Assembly: GCA_965116715.1 (NCBI GenBank)
Contig: OZ220724.1
Coordinates: 1,984,001 to 2,048,000, forward strand
From: Poriferisodalis sp965116715
GTDB lineage: Bacteria; Actinomycetota; Acidimicrobiia; Acidimicrobiales; Poriferisodalaceae
DNA length: 64,000 nt
Reading direction: 5' to 3'
In this document: one piece after another, positions 45,770-55,834 of the stretch
Position numbering within the stretch: the stretch's first letter is position 1
Layout of the letters: each line of letters starts with the position of its first letter
Position numbers and translations under genes: made by a program
Notes under the pieces: generated by a model
Seen by the model: only the letters and a program-made list of their open reading frames with translations
What the model was told of the DNA's origin: nothing
Database searches by the model: none

Positions 45770-48618
45770 GATCCACTCCCGTTGCAAGCAGCATGCGCGG
45801 CATCAGCCACGTCATCGCCGCTCTGGACGCTCAGCTCTGCTCGCCCATAACCGAACTGGGAGGGAATCGCGGGATCTGAGCGCAGATGGAACCGGTGCTG
45901 ACGCAGGTTCGGCACATTGGCGTGATTCATCGCCGATCCGGCGGGGACCGCGACCACCGAGCCCGCCCGCGGCACCAGCTCATCGTCTCTGGCGACGTAT
46001 TCCAGATACACCACCGAGCCACGACGCTGGCACTCGACCACGACACCGGCATGGTCGGCGTCGGCGCCGTCGAGGAAGTGCGACGCGAACCCCAACGACG
46101 CCCTGAAGCCTTCGGGCGGCACACCGTCGGCGCCGAGGAACGACGCGTAGCGGCTGGCCGGGGCCGTGTCGGTGCCAGCCACGCGTCGCACGTGGTCGGA
46201 GAACTTGACGCGCACGCCGACGGTGCTGATGCCGCCGCCTAGCACCGCTCCGGCGGGGTTGTCGATGTCGAGCACGTCGGTTGTCGATGACGAGGCGACC
46301 GCCCGGGCGCCGAAGTGACGGCGGAATATCGGGTCGGCATTCAGCGCTGCCGACAGGTTCGCGAGCGTGATCTTGCCATCGGCGATCGTGTAGCTGATGA
46401 TCCGGTGCGCCGTGTCGACGCCGACCTCGATCACGCTGTCCGCCGGTTCGGTGCGGTCAGGGTCGACGTAGGGGTAAACGACCCAGCCGTTGCCCGCTGC
46501 CCCCGCCGCGACGCCGGTGCTGCGAGCCGTGATCCTCAGGCGTCTGCTGCCCTCACAAGCGGCATCACCGCTCGCACCGCACGTGTTGTTGCGGATCAAC
46601 AGCGATGCCTGCTTCGTGTGCCTGGGATTGCCGACCGCAGCCCGCTCCACCGTGAAGTTGCCGTGATCGGCGTTGTCGGCGTGCGCGCGGACGGTGTAGC
46701 GGGTCAGCCGGCTGGGATTGCCTCGCTGGTCGTACAGCGCTCCCTTGTCAACGGTGATCACATCGCCGGGCTCGAGCGTCCCGGGGTCGTCGGCGAGCTT
46801 CGCGGTGTAACGAAAGTTCCCTCCGAGCGTGGCGGGGTCTTCGTAGCATCGCTCGCCGAGCTTGAGTGCCTGCGCCTGCAGCAGGCCCGTTCGCGGACTG
46901 GGTTCCTCGGGCTTGTGAGGACAGCTTCCCGCTGGCCCGTCGCTCCCGTCGCTGGCAACGAACGTCACTGGCTTCGTCGCACCGCTCCTGTCGACCACCG
47001 AGAGCTCGTGTATCTCGCGGCCACCGCGGACCACGTCGTTGCGCAGCCGATCTCCCCGCCTCAGCGACCGCTCGGCCACCACCACCGCGAACTCGCTCTC
47101 ACCGGCGATCGCCACAATCTGTATCTGCGGCCCGACTGCGTCGGTCACGACCGGCGGTCGCGGCACCCGGTAGAACACCGACTCCAGCGCCGGTAGCGTG
47201 TCGTCGACCGCTATCTCGGTGCGCCCCTCGGCGGTGCCCGTCTCGCCCAGCACCGTGATGACATTGCCGCTCGCCAACGGCTCGACGAGTGTCACCGTCA
47301 CCGTTCGGCCGGTCAGGCTGATCCTGGTGTATCGCCTGGCGTTCTCCGGTGCCGTCGCAGCGCCGGCGGCCGCGAGCGGCTGATTGTTCACCGTGTAGCG
47401 CTCGGCCTTGACGGCCTCGTCTTCCTTCACGTTCTCGTTGTAGGTCACCGTGAACACCTTCGAACCACCGACGGCCGACACCGTCGCTGTGAAGGGCCCG
47501 CCGCGCAGCGCCCGATGCCGCGCCGCCGACACCGTCGACTCGGCAACCGCTCCAGTGCCGCCGAACACCACCATCTCCAATCGTTTCGCCGACCCGCCCA
47601 GCAGATCACCGTCGGTCAGCACCCTGTCGAGGGCCGTCGGCACCGCACCTGATCGGGTCAGCAACAGCGGCGCGCACCGCTCTCCCAACAGCGGCCCGCT
47701 GGCGATCGCGTCGGGTGCCCGCTCGCCCACCGCGAGCCCGATCACCGACCCGTCGAAGCACCGATCGGGTCGAGTCCCGCCCAGCAGCCGCTGCGCCACC
47801 ACCGCCGCCGTCTGGTAGCGATCGGAACCCGCCAAGCGCGACGTAGTGATGCCCTTGGCCCTCAGTGCCGACTCCACCGCCGGGCTCACCACGGCCGTGC
47901 CGCCGAATATCACCACATGCTCCACGTCGCTGCGATCCAAGTACTCCGACACCTGCTCGTCCAGCGCTGTCGCTCGCGTCAGCAGCAGCGGATGGGACCC
48001 GTAATACGACAACGGTCCAGCCACCAGCGCATCGGCGACTGCGTGGCCGTTCGCGAGCAGCGCCGTGCGGCCCCTCGAACCCCACTCGCCCGCCGAACCC
48101 GGAATCGGCCCGACTTCAGCAGCCACCGCCGCCGAAGTCGCAGAGGCATCCTGGCCCCACAGGCGCCGCACGCTGCCCGAGCGGCCGGCTAGCTCGGCCA
48201 CGACGGCGGTGGACACGATGTCAGGGCCGCCGACCACCAGCGCCAACTCGATGTCGTTGGCATCGATGAAGCTGCGCACGCTGTCGTGCAGCCGATCTGG
48301 CGGCGTGAGCAGGATCGGGGCGTCGTACGCGGAGGCCAGCCCCGCTGCCGGCATCCCGTAGGCAGCATGGCGATCCTCGCCCGACACCACGATCACCGCC
48401 CGGGTCGACGCGCGATCTGGATTGTCCGCGATCTCTGCCAAGTACGCCTCAGCGATCAACACCGAGGTCTCGTACCGATCTTCGCCCCCGAATCGCTCAA
48501 CCGATGTCTCGCTCACGACCGCTGAAGCGTTGGTCGCGAAGAGCAGCGATGCGCCAGCCAGTGCTGCCACGAGGGCGGCAAGCGCTGTGCGACACGGCCC
48601 TCGGGTAGCGGTTCGCAT
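45766..48618 (-). CDS. CWB2 surface protein, first gene of a coupled trio
   Basis: The protein has 950 aa. The ATG at 48618 lacks a strong ribosome site. A signal peptide (TALAALVAALAGASLLF) is followed by three CWB2 repeats with RFGGEDRYETSVLIAEAY, LALVVGGPDIVST, VVIFGGTAVVSP, RLAGSDRYQTAAVVAQ and VVFGGTGAVAES. The second half has beta domains around VTYNENVKEDEAVKAE, LEPGDVITVDKGALYDQRG and VGVRVKFSDHVRRVAG. It heads a run in which each stop overlaps or nearly touches the next start, so the three products should be made together. Confidence 0.91.
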   Translation of the reverse strand: MRTATRGPCRTALAALVAALAGASLLFATNASAVVSETSVERFGGEDRYETSVLIAEAYLAEIADNPDRASTRAVIVVSGEDRHAAYGMPAAGLASAYDAPILLTPPDRLHDSVRSFIDANDIELALVVGGPDIVSTAVVAELAGRSGSVRRLWGQDASATSAAVAAEVGPIPGSAGEWGSRGRTALLANGHAVADALVAGPLSYYGSHPLLLTRATALDEQVSEYLDRSDVEHVVIFGGTAVVSPAVESALRAKGITTSRLAGSDRYQTAAVVAQRLLGGTRPDRCFDGSVIGLAVGERAPDAIASGPLLGERCAPLLLTRSGAVPTALDRVLTDGDLLGGSAKRLEMVVFGGTGAVAESTVSAARHRALRGGPFTATVSAVGGSKVFTVTYNENVKEDEAVKAERYTVNNQPLAAAGAATAPENARRYTRISLTGRTVTVTLVEPLASGNVITVLGETGTAEGRTEIAVDDTLPALESVFYRVPRPPVVTDAVGPQIQIVAIAGESEFAVVVAERSLRRGDRLRNDVVRGGREIHELSVVDRSGATKPVTFVASDGSDGPAGSCPHKPEEPSPRTGLLQAQALKLGERCYEDPATLGGNFRYTAKLADDPGTLEPGDVITVDKGALYDQRGNPSRLTRYTVRAHADNADHGNFTVERAAVGNPRHTKQASLLIRNNTCGASGDAACEGSRRLRITARSTGVAAGAAGNGWVVYPYVDPDRTEPADSVIEVGVDTAHRIISYTIADGKITLANLSAALNADPIFRRHFGARAVASSSTTDVLDIDNPAGAVLGGGISTVGVRVKFSDHVRRVAGTDTAPASRYASFLGADGVPPEGFRASLGFASHFLDGADADHAGVVVECQRRGSVVYLEYVARDDELVPRAGSVVAVPAGSAMNHANVPNLRQHRFHLRSDPAIPSQFGYGRAELSVQSGDDVADAAHAACNGSGS

Positions 48619-48746
48619 GGTCGCGTGAAGCTATTTCATTTCTTCGTGCGCGTCTAGCCCGATCTATTGTTGTCAGTACTGTTGCCGACTCGAAGCGCCC
48701 CGATGTCGGAAGGCGCTCCAACGCTGCAGCCGGCGGGAACGACGAT

Positions 48747-51425
48747 TCAGGGGCGCTGGAGGCGGACGCCGGTCTGGCGGGCGTTGGCGTTTCCGGCGAG
48801 GTCGGTGACCGCACCCGACCGCACGACTGCAGTCGACCGTGTGGTGGGCAGGTTGTCGATGCTGGCCGATTGAATCCGTGCCACGAGCGTGCCCGGACGC
48901 ACTCCGGGCGTCGTCGTGTCGCAGGTGGCCCTGCCGGCGATGATCGAGTCGCCCGAATCGCCGATGACGAACTCGACGTCGCTGGCGCCGAAGGTGAAGC
49001 CGTCGAGGTCGAAGTCGGTGGTGCCGTTGCCGTCGGCGTCGATCTCGATCAGGCGCACCCGCACCGGATCGTCGTTCGCGGTATCGCAGTCCTGTACCGC
49101 CTCGGTCCAGTGCACGGTGAGATCGGCAGTGCTGGCGCCGCCCATCAACCGCTCGCGCCCGCCGGTATCGACCGGCGAGTCGGTGCCGCTGCCGGTCACC
49201 CTGGCGACGAACAGCTGATTGAAGGTCCTGTCGGCATTCAGGGCATCGACCACGTCGTCGACGTCTGCGGTGTCCACCGCCGTCGCAAGCGCCATGACCT
49301 GGATGCGCCGGGTCACAGCAGACACCTGCACCCCGGTCGTCTGGGTGGACGACCAGCTGCTCGGGCGACTGGAGCGCACGTCGAGATCGATGGTCCAGTG
49401 ATTGCCGGCCGCGCCGTCGGCTGCCGTGGCGGCTTTCGCCTCGATGCGGAAGGCCTCTTGAGAGTTGTCGTTGACATCGGTGCCATTCAGGATCGCCGAC
49501 GCCTGTGAGACCGGCTCGGGCTCGGTCACCGTGATGCGGCTGTTTTGGGGCGGCGTGGTGTCACGCACCACCACGCTCGAGACGGCTGCGTTGGCATTGC
49601 CCGCAAGATCACGCACTTCATCGGCTGCGATCGACACGCTGTCGCCAATCTTGAGACTGGTGCCGAAGGCATTGGGAAGCTCGACCTCGAACCGTGTGAC
49701 CCCGGCGCCTGGAGTGACCTCGACGGTCGCGTCGGAGATGCCGGGACGCTTGAACACGATCGCAACCACGGCGTCTGCGTCCCTGGCTGACTCCACCAGC
49801 GGCTCGCTGGCTTCGACCCAGACCGTGTCGCTGCCTTCGGTGGCGTTCAGGCTCAGCGTGGGAGGCGTCTCGTCATCGACCACGAAGTACTCCACGCGGC
49901 CGACGCGCCGGTTGTCCGCCGCAGCCCGGATCTCGCCGCCCACGATGCCGATGCGGTCGCGGGCTCGCAGCGGCGTCGCGCAGCCGGTCGGCACCGTCGC
50001 GCCGGTGTTGGTCGTGGCGCCCACCAGCGTCACCACCGCCTTGGTGGTGCTGGTGCCGCTTCCGGCATCGGGAGTGCCCTCCACCTCGTCCGCCTCGAAG
50101 GGCGAGTTGCCGTAGAGGTACACGGTGAGGTCTTCGGCATCGGCGGTGCGCACCGGCTCTGCGAAGGTGACGGTGAAGTGGCAGCCGCCCTCGAACGCCT
50201 CCACGGTGGCCCCCAACGCCACCAGCGCCGCCGCGTCCGTGGCCTCATCGACGGCCCGGTCCGACACCGCGGCCGTGCCGCCGAACACAGTGAAGCGCAG
50301 CTTGCCGTTCGCGTCGCCGGTCACGAAGTCGTCGGATTCCAGGAACCTCTCGGCCACCGACGGCAGGGCGTCGAGCTCGGTCAGCAGCAGGGCCGCGCAC
50401 AGCTCGCCGAGCAGCGGCCCGCTCACGATGGCATCGGGTGAACGCCAGCCGAAGGCCAGGCCGATGTCGCCGCTGTCGTCGAAGCACTCCTGCGGCGTGT
50501 CGAAGCCCAGCAGCGCCTCAGCGATGTCCACAGCTGTGCCGAAGCGGTCGGAACCCCTCCAGCGCTCCACGGTGATGCCGAGGCGCTCGACGTCGTTCTC
50601 GACATCGATGCTCACGGCCGCATTGCCGCCCAGGATGACCACGTGCTCGGTGCGGCTGCCGCCCAGGAACGTCGACACGGCCGCAGGCAGCTCCGAGCTG
50701 CGGGTCAGCAGAATCGGATGCTCGCCCCGGTAGGCCAGCGGCCCGGCGGCCAGGGCGTCGGCGAAGGCTTCGCCGGTGGCCAGCAGTGCCGTGCGGCCCT
50801 TGCCGCGAATCTCGCCCGGACTGCCCGGCGACCATCCCACCCGTTCGGCCACTCTCACGGCGGTGGCGTATTCGTCGTCGCCCTCGATGCGCGTCACCGA
50901 GATGCCGCTGATGGCGCTGATGGAACGCTCGACGGCGTCAGACACCACGCTCGTGCTCCCCACGATGAACACCTGCGAGATTCGGTGGCGCGTCAGGAAC
51001 GTCGTCACCGATTCGTGCAGTTCGTCCGGGGGTGTCAGCAGCAGCGGAGCATCGTGCAGCCGTGACAGCGCCGGTGTGGGCAGCGCGTAGGCGAAGTGCC
51101 GGTCCTCACCCGAGGTGACGATGACCGTGTCGATGGCGGCACGGCTCGTATCGCTCTCGACATGGTCGACGTAGGTCTCGGCGATCTCGACGGCGGTCTC
51201 GTAGCGCGTGCTGCCGCTGAGCCGCCTGCTGTCGACTTCAGCAGCAGCGCCCTGCGCCGGGTCGTGCCCCACCACCAGCACCGTGGCAGCGAGGGCGAGC
51301 GCCATCAGCGCTCGCCCGAGTGTGGTGCGACGTCGGCGACGGCGGGTTCGGGAAGCACGCGCAGCACTCTCGGCCGGGTAGCCGAGAGCCCGACGAACTG
51401 GATCAGGCAGCGGGGAGATGGTCAT
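48747..51425 (-). CDS. CWB2 surface protein with DLAGN-type Ig-like domains
   Basis: The protein has 892 aa. The ATG at 51425 has AGGAG six bases upstream. An Arg-rich N-terminus leads to a signal segment (LMALALAATVLVVG) near residue 40, which is unusually far in. A later start at an in-frame codon cannot be excluded. There are three CWB2 repeats (RLSGSTRYETAVEIAETY, VFIVGSTSVVSD, VVILGGNAAVSI, RWRGSDRFGTAVDIAE, FTVFGGTAAVSD). An EGGCHFTVTFAEPVRTAD module and further beta domains with RDLAGNANA and TDLAGNANA follow. It closely resembles the proteins at 60522 and 62404. Confidence 0.92.
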   Translation of the reverse strand: MTISPLPDPVRRALGYPAESAARASRTRRRRRRTTLGRALMALALAATVLVVGHDPAQGAAAEVDSRRLSGSTRYETAVEIAETYVDHVESDTSRAAIDTVIVTSGEDRHFAYALPTPALSRLHDAPLLLTPPDELHESVTTFLTRHRISQVFIVGSTSVVSDAVERSISAISGISVTRIEGDDEYATAVRVAERVGWSPGSPGEIRGKGRTALLATGEAFADALAAGPLAYRGEHPILLTRSSELPAAVSTFLGGSRTEHVVILGGNAAVSIDVENDVERLGITVERWRGSDRFGTAVDIAEALLGFDTPQECFDDSGDIGLAFGWRSPDAIVSGPLLGELCAALLLTELDALPSVAERFLESDDFVTGDANGKLRFTVFGGTAAVSDRAVDEATDAAALVALGATVEAFEGGCHFTVTFAEPVRTADAEDLTVYLYGNSPFEADEVEGTPDAGSGTSTTKAVVTLVGATTNTGATVPTGCATPLRARDRIGIVGGEIRAAADNRRVGRVEYFVVDDETPPTLSLNATEGSDTVWVEASEPLVESARDADAVVAIVFKRPGISDATVEVTPGAGVTRFEVELPNAFGTSLKIGDSVSIAADEVRDLAGNANAAVSSVVVRDTTPPQNSRITVTEPEPVSQASAILNGTDVNDNSQEAFRIEAKAATAADGAAGNHWTIDLDVRSSRPSSWSSTQTTGVQVSAVTRRIQVMALATAVDTADVDDVVDALNADRTFNQLFVARVTGSGTDSPVDTGGRERLMGGASTADLTVHWTEAVQDCDTANDDPVRVRLIEIDADGNGTTDFDLDGFTFGASDVEFVIGDSGDSIIAGRATCDTTTPGVRPGTLVARIQSASIDNLPTTRSTAVVRSGAVTDLAGNANARQTGVRLQRP

Positions 51426-51499
51426 GTGCGACTCCTACGAACTCTAAATGCGAGCACGGCGGACACTACACATGCCACGTACGTTGCTTTAAATGATTT

Positions 51500-54400
51500 T
51501 TATTGCTTCTGAATCAGCACTGTATGAGTATCGCCATCGTCGTCCATGACCGAGATGGTGTACCCGTGCAGCGTCACCGATTCGCCGAACTTCAGCACCG
51601 GGAAGTCGTCGACCTCGCTGTCGCCGCTGTCGCCGGCCACCTTCACGGGCAGATCGCCCGAACCGATGAAGGTGTCGACGATGTACACCAGCACTCCTTC
51701 GCTCACCAGGCCGGGGAACGTGGTGCGGGCCCTCGTGTCCGGAGCGGTCCACTCCCTCGCAGTGTCGTAGCCGATCTTGCGACGACTCTCGATCACGATT
51801 ACCTCATGAGCGCTCAACGGCACGACCGCCAGCGCCACCCCATCACCGGCGTCAGCGATCGGCGTCAGCGGCACCGTCGCACCGTCGCCGCTGTCGCAGT
51901 GCACCTGGGACGGATCCAGCCATCCGAGCTGCCACCGGCTCCAGCCCAGCATCTCCTCGAGCGCGAAGCTGGCCGACGTGCCCGATGACGTGCTCCCGTC
52001 GGGGAAGCGCCACACAATCTGCAGCCGCTCGTCGCTGGACTGCGTTCGGAACTGGGCTCGCAGGCCCATCAGCCCCATATCGACGAACGCCCACACGTCG
52101 TCGCCGGTGAGCTCGGGCAATGTGTGCCGCTCGAAGTCGTAGGGGTACATGTCGAGCAAGCCCAGATTGTGCGCTAGCTCGTGAGCAGCGACGCTGCCCC
52201 AGTGCGCGAGTTCGCGGGGCTCTTCGAAGGGGAAATTGTTGTTGATGTGACGGGGCATTGACGTGCCGTCAGCCTCGATTGACCCGCCGGCCGAGCCGCC
52301 GCCGAAATGGGTGCTGGGCAGGACTACCGCCACGCTGTCGAAGCCGCCGAAGTCGATCTCGTCGTCGACAAGGCTCACCGCGTCGGCGTAGATGTCCCCG
52401 CCGACGCTGAGGCCTCCAACGGCGCTCTCGGACAGGTAGTGCTCATAACTGTTGGGTGCGCGCAGCCATTCGGGGCGGAACACGAACTCGACATCGAGCG
52501 TGTTGTAGCTGTTCTTCTCGAGGTACTCCTCGGCCCATTCCAAGCCGAACGCGGCTTCCTCGTGGGTGGTGTGGGCGGCTTCGGCGTCGGGGAAGTCCAC
52601 AGACAGCACTGCGACGCGCACTGTGCCGCGGGCCGACGGCGCCCAGTCGGGCAGCGGGAACCCTGCGGTCGTGCCCCTGAGGCCGTACGGACGGCAATGC
52701 TGGGCGACACCGGCGGGCTCGCCGCTTGCGCCAGCCACATAGCTGCGGTGCAGGCCCTCGTCGTCGATGGTGTGAAACGCAATGCGCTGCCCGTCGGGCG
52801 ACCACCGCGGGGCGAGCGTGCGCAGACCCTCGTCGTAGACCACCTCTTCGTGAGGACCGTCGATATCGGCGACGACTACCGATGTCTGGTCCCCGTCGCC
52901 GCGTGTGAAGGCGATGCGCTTGCCGTCGGGCGACCATGACAGCCCCCCGGCGAAGTCAGGCCCCAGTGCACGCTTTGGGCGTTGTTGCCGTCAGTGTCCG
53001 ATATCACCAAGGCCCCGCGCCGATAGAACGCGATTTGGGTACCGTCGGGCGACCACGCCGGGGTGCGCTCCCGGCTGCCTCCCTCGTTGAGCGCCTTCGG
53101 CTTGTTGCCGAACGACGTCATCACGACGATGTGACGGTCGGCGTCAAGGCGGTCGCCATTCTCATTGCGCCCGCTGCCGGTCTCGCGTTCGAACGCGATC
53201 TTGCTGCTGTCGGGCGACCAGGCGGGCCACCGGTCAACGACATCGCCCTCCGTGCGCTGGTTGTTGTGACTGCCGTCCACATTGACGGTCCAGATGTGCG
53301 CGACCCAGTTGTCGTTCTCGTCGTTTCGGCCGCGCACGTAGGCGATCCGGGTGCCGTCGGGCGACCACACCGGGGAGTACAGGTAGGACCCGTCGTGGTG
53401 CACCAGCTTCCGGGCATCGGTCCCGTCGTTGTTCACCGTCCACAGCGAGGCGTCCTGGGTGTAGACGAGGCGACTGCAGTCGGGCGACCAGGAGGGGTCC
53501 TCAGCATTGGTCGAGGGCACGAGCTGCGCCGCTTCGTCGTCGATGGCGCCGCCGCAGGTGCCGGCGGGCAGCACGCCGGGAGCAGTGCCGGACTTCTCGC
53601 CGTCCGCTTCGTCTTCATTGGCCTCGTCGTCTTCGCCTACGTCAGGGTCTTCGCCGGTGAGATACGCGTTGATGGCTGCCTGCGACACAGCGGCGTCGCC
53701 GCCGAACACCTGCAGGCCCAGGGCGTCACGGGCGTCGCGGGCCGCGTCCAGGAAGCCTGCCGTGTCGGCGGGGATCTGCTTGGGATCGGCGAGCACCAGC
53801 GGGGCGCACAGGCGGCCCAGCAGCGGCGCCGCGCTGAACGAGTCGAACGGCACCCGCGCACGTGCCACGCCGATCGTGCCGGTGTCGAAGCAGGGTTTGC
53901 CGGCAGTGTCGCTGTAGCGGCCGTCGGCGAGCTCGGCGGCCTTCACCGCGGTGTCATAGCGGGTGCTTCCCGCCACCCGGGAGACGTCGATGCCCAGGTC
54001 CTCGACAGACTGCTCGACGGCCGCCGACAGGGCCGCTGTGCCGCCCATCAGCACCACGTGTTCAATGCTGGCTTCGTCGAGATACGCCGCCACACCGGCA
54101 TGCAATTCGCCGGGCGAGCTCAACAGCACCGGATGGATACCTCGCGCAGCGACTAGGCCCGCCACCAGCGCATCGGCGAACACCTCGCCGCTCGCGATGA
54201 CCGCCGTGCGGCCCAGCGCTCCCATGGTGCCCGGCGTGACCCGCCGAGCCGCCGCAACCCCGGTGCCGAAGCGGTCATCGCCGGTGACGCGCTCGGCTGC
54301 GATGCCGGCCTCGCCGAGCGCTTCGAGCACCCCCGCACCCACGCCGCGTCCGGGGCCGTGCTCGCCGCCGCTCGCGTCGGGACCGACCACCACCGCGCTC

Positions 54401-54744
54401 GAGACGCCCACGCGCTGCAGGAACTCCAGCGCATCAGCCCGCAGCTCGTCGGGCGGGGTCATCAGCACCGGCGCCCCCAGCGCGCCGGCCAACGGCGCAG
54501 CCACCACGGCATCGGTCCACCGCCGGCCAGACACCAGCACCACCGATGAGAGCGAACCGTCCGCATCCGCGGCCACCGCTTCGGCGACCTGCAGCGACGT
54601 CTCGTACCGATCCGCGCCGCCATAGCGGGTGACCGACACATCCGAGCCGTCGTCCGCGGCAGCGGCGGCCGCGGTGGCCGGAAGCACCAGCACTCCGCCC
54701 AGTCCCACCAGCAAGGCCAGCACAGTCAGGCCGAGACGGCGCAC
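51500..54744 (-). pseudogene. CWB2 / TolB-like / M6-like peptidase paralogue with a frameshift
   Basis: This is the third paalogue of the 28993-32301 protein. The GTG at 54744 (VRRLGLTVLALLVG) matches the second Met of the paralogues; the first Met position is AAG here. The frame carries a signal peptide, three CWB2 repeats and part of the WSPDG propeller. It goes out of frame at ~52945, after VHWGLTSPGG, and stops at 52876. The other frame continues GLSWSPDGKRIAF, then the peptidase site HELAHNLGLLDMYPYD, to the stop at 51500. A sense-strand run of six G (52943-52948) is the breakpoint; seven G would restore the frame. Apart from that the gene is well preserved. It may be a recent mutation, a switchable tract or an assembly error. 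Confidence 0.85.
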
Positions 54745-54847
54745 CCACGCGAACTTACTGCTGAGGTTGACAGGCCGCAGCCGAAGCCCACCACACCCGC
54801 AGACGCTGTATTCGTCGGCGCATCGCGCCGATGCCACACTCTTCGTC

Positions 54848-55834
54848 GTGCCGGCCGTTGTGAGCAGTCTCCAGACGTGGCGCGCAGCGGGCCGCTGGGC
54901 GCTGCTCGGCATCGGTCTGGCGGCGGTGGGGTTGCTTATGTCAGCGTGCTCGAGCGACGTGAGCAGCGTGAGCTACATCGTGGTGCCGCACCCCGACGAC
55001 GAGATGCAGGCGTGGTCGCTGATCGAGGACACGCCCGACACCTACAAGGTCTTCATCATGCTGACCAAGGGCGAGCAGACGGCGTTCTGCGTCTCTCCGG
55101 GATTCGACGAGGCAACAGGCGAGGCGCCGCCGTATCCCGTGCCTGCCGGCAGGTTCTCTTCGGAGTGCGAGACGGCCCGTCAGAATTCGTTCTTCGAATT
55201 CATGACCTCGATGGCCGAGAGCGACAGCGGCCTGCCCTCATCGTTCGAGCACGAGGGCGTCAAGGGCCCGTTCCACTCGCTCGGTTATGAGATCTGCCGG
55301 CATGACGACTTGGACGATGACGTCGACTGCGTCGTCGACCTCACGGCCGAAGTGTGGACGTCGCCGCAGGCGGCGGTGGTGTGGTTCAACCTCGGCGACG
55401 GCGACCTGACCGCGAACGAGGTGGTCTGGGCCATCACGACGGTGCAAGAGAACCAGGCCGCGCTTGGTATCGACAGTGCGCTGCCGCCCACCAGCGTGAT
55501 CGGTGCGAGCTTCTGGAATGCCACCCATCCCGACTGCTTCATCTACGAGCACGATGACCACTGGGCCGTTCATGCGGCGCTGTTGCACATCGATTTCGGC
55601 GCGGGGCCGCAGATGGTCGCAACGTGCCGAACGGATCCCGAGGCTTCTCGATCAGCTGAGGTGTCGCTCCCGTCGTTCGACGCTGCCTTCGCGACATCGT
55701 CGGGCACTCGCATCGGCGCGCACACCATCTTCTACGGCTGGCTGTGGAGCGACCATCCCGGCTATTGGCCGGGCGACTACGACGGCCAGAATGAGCTCTT
55801 TCACCGGCACCAGTCCTTTTGGGTGCTGAAGTGA
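54848..55834 (+). CDS. PIG-L family deacetylase-like lipoprotein
   Basis: The protein has 328 aa from the GTG at 54848; a GTG at 54860 also fits. A hydrophobic segment ending in GLLMSACSSD is a lipobox, so the protein should be lipid-anchored outside the membrane. IVVPHPDDEMQAWSLIED is the zinc motif of PIG-L/LmbE (GlcNAc-PI de-N-acetylase) enzymes. EHDDHWAVHAALLHI supplies the C-terminal His motif. Such enzymes remove acetyl groups from N-acetylglucosamine derivatives; being extracellular suggests a wall or environmental glycan. Its TGA overlaps the next gene's GTG. Confidence 0.85.
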   Translation: MPAVVSSLQTWRAAGRWALLGIGLAAVGLLMSACSSDVSSVSYIVVPHPDDEMQAWSLIEDTPDTYKVFIMLTKGEQTAFCVSPGFDEATGEAPPYPVPAGRFSSECETARQNSFFEFMTSMAESDSGLPSSFEHEGVKGPFHSLGYEICRHDDLDDDVDCVVDLTAEVWTSPQAAVVWFNLGDGDLTANEVVWAITTVQENQAALGIDSALPPTSVIGASFWNATHPDCFIYEHDDHWAVHAALLHIDFGAGPQMVATCRTDPEASRSAEVSLPSFDAAFATSSGTRIGAHTIFYGWLWSDHPGYWPGDYDGQNELFHRHQSFWVLK

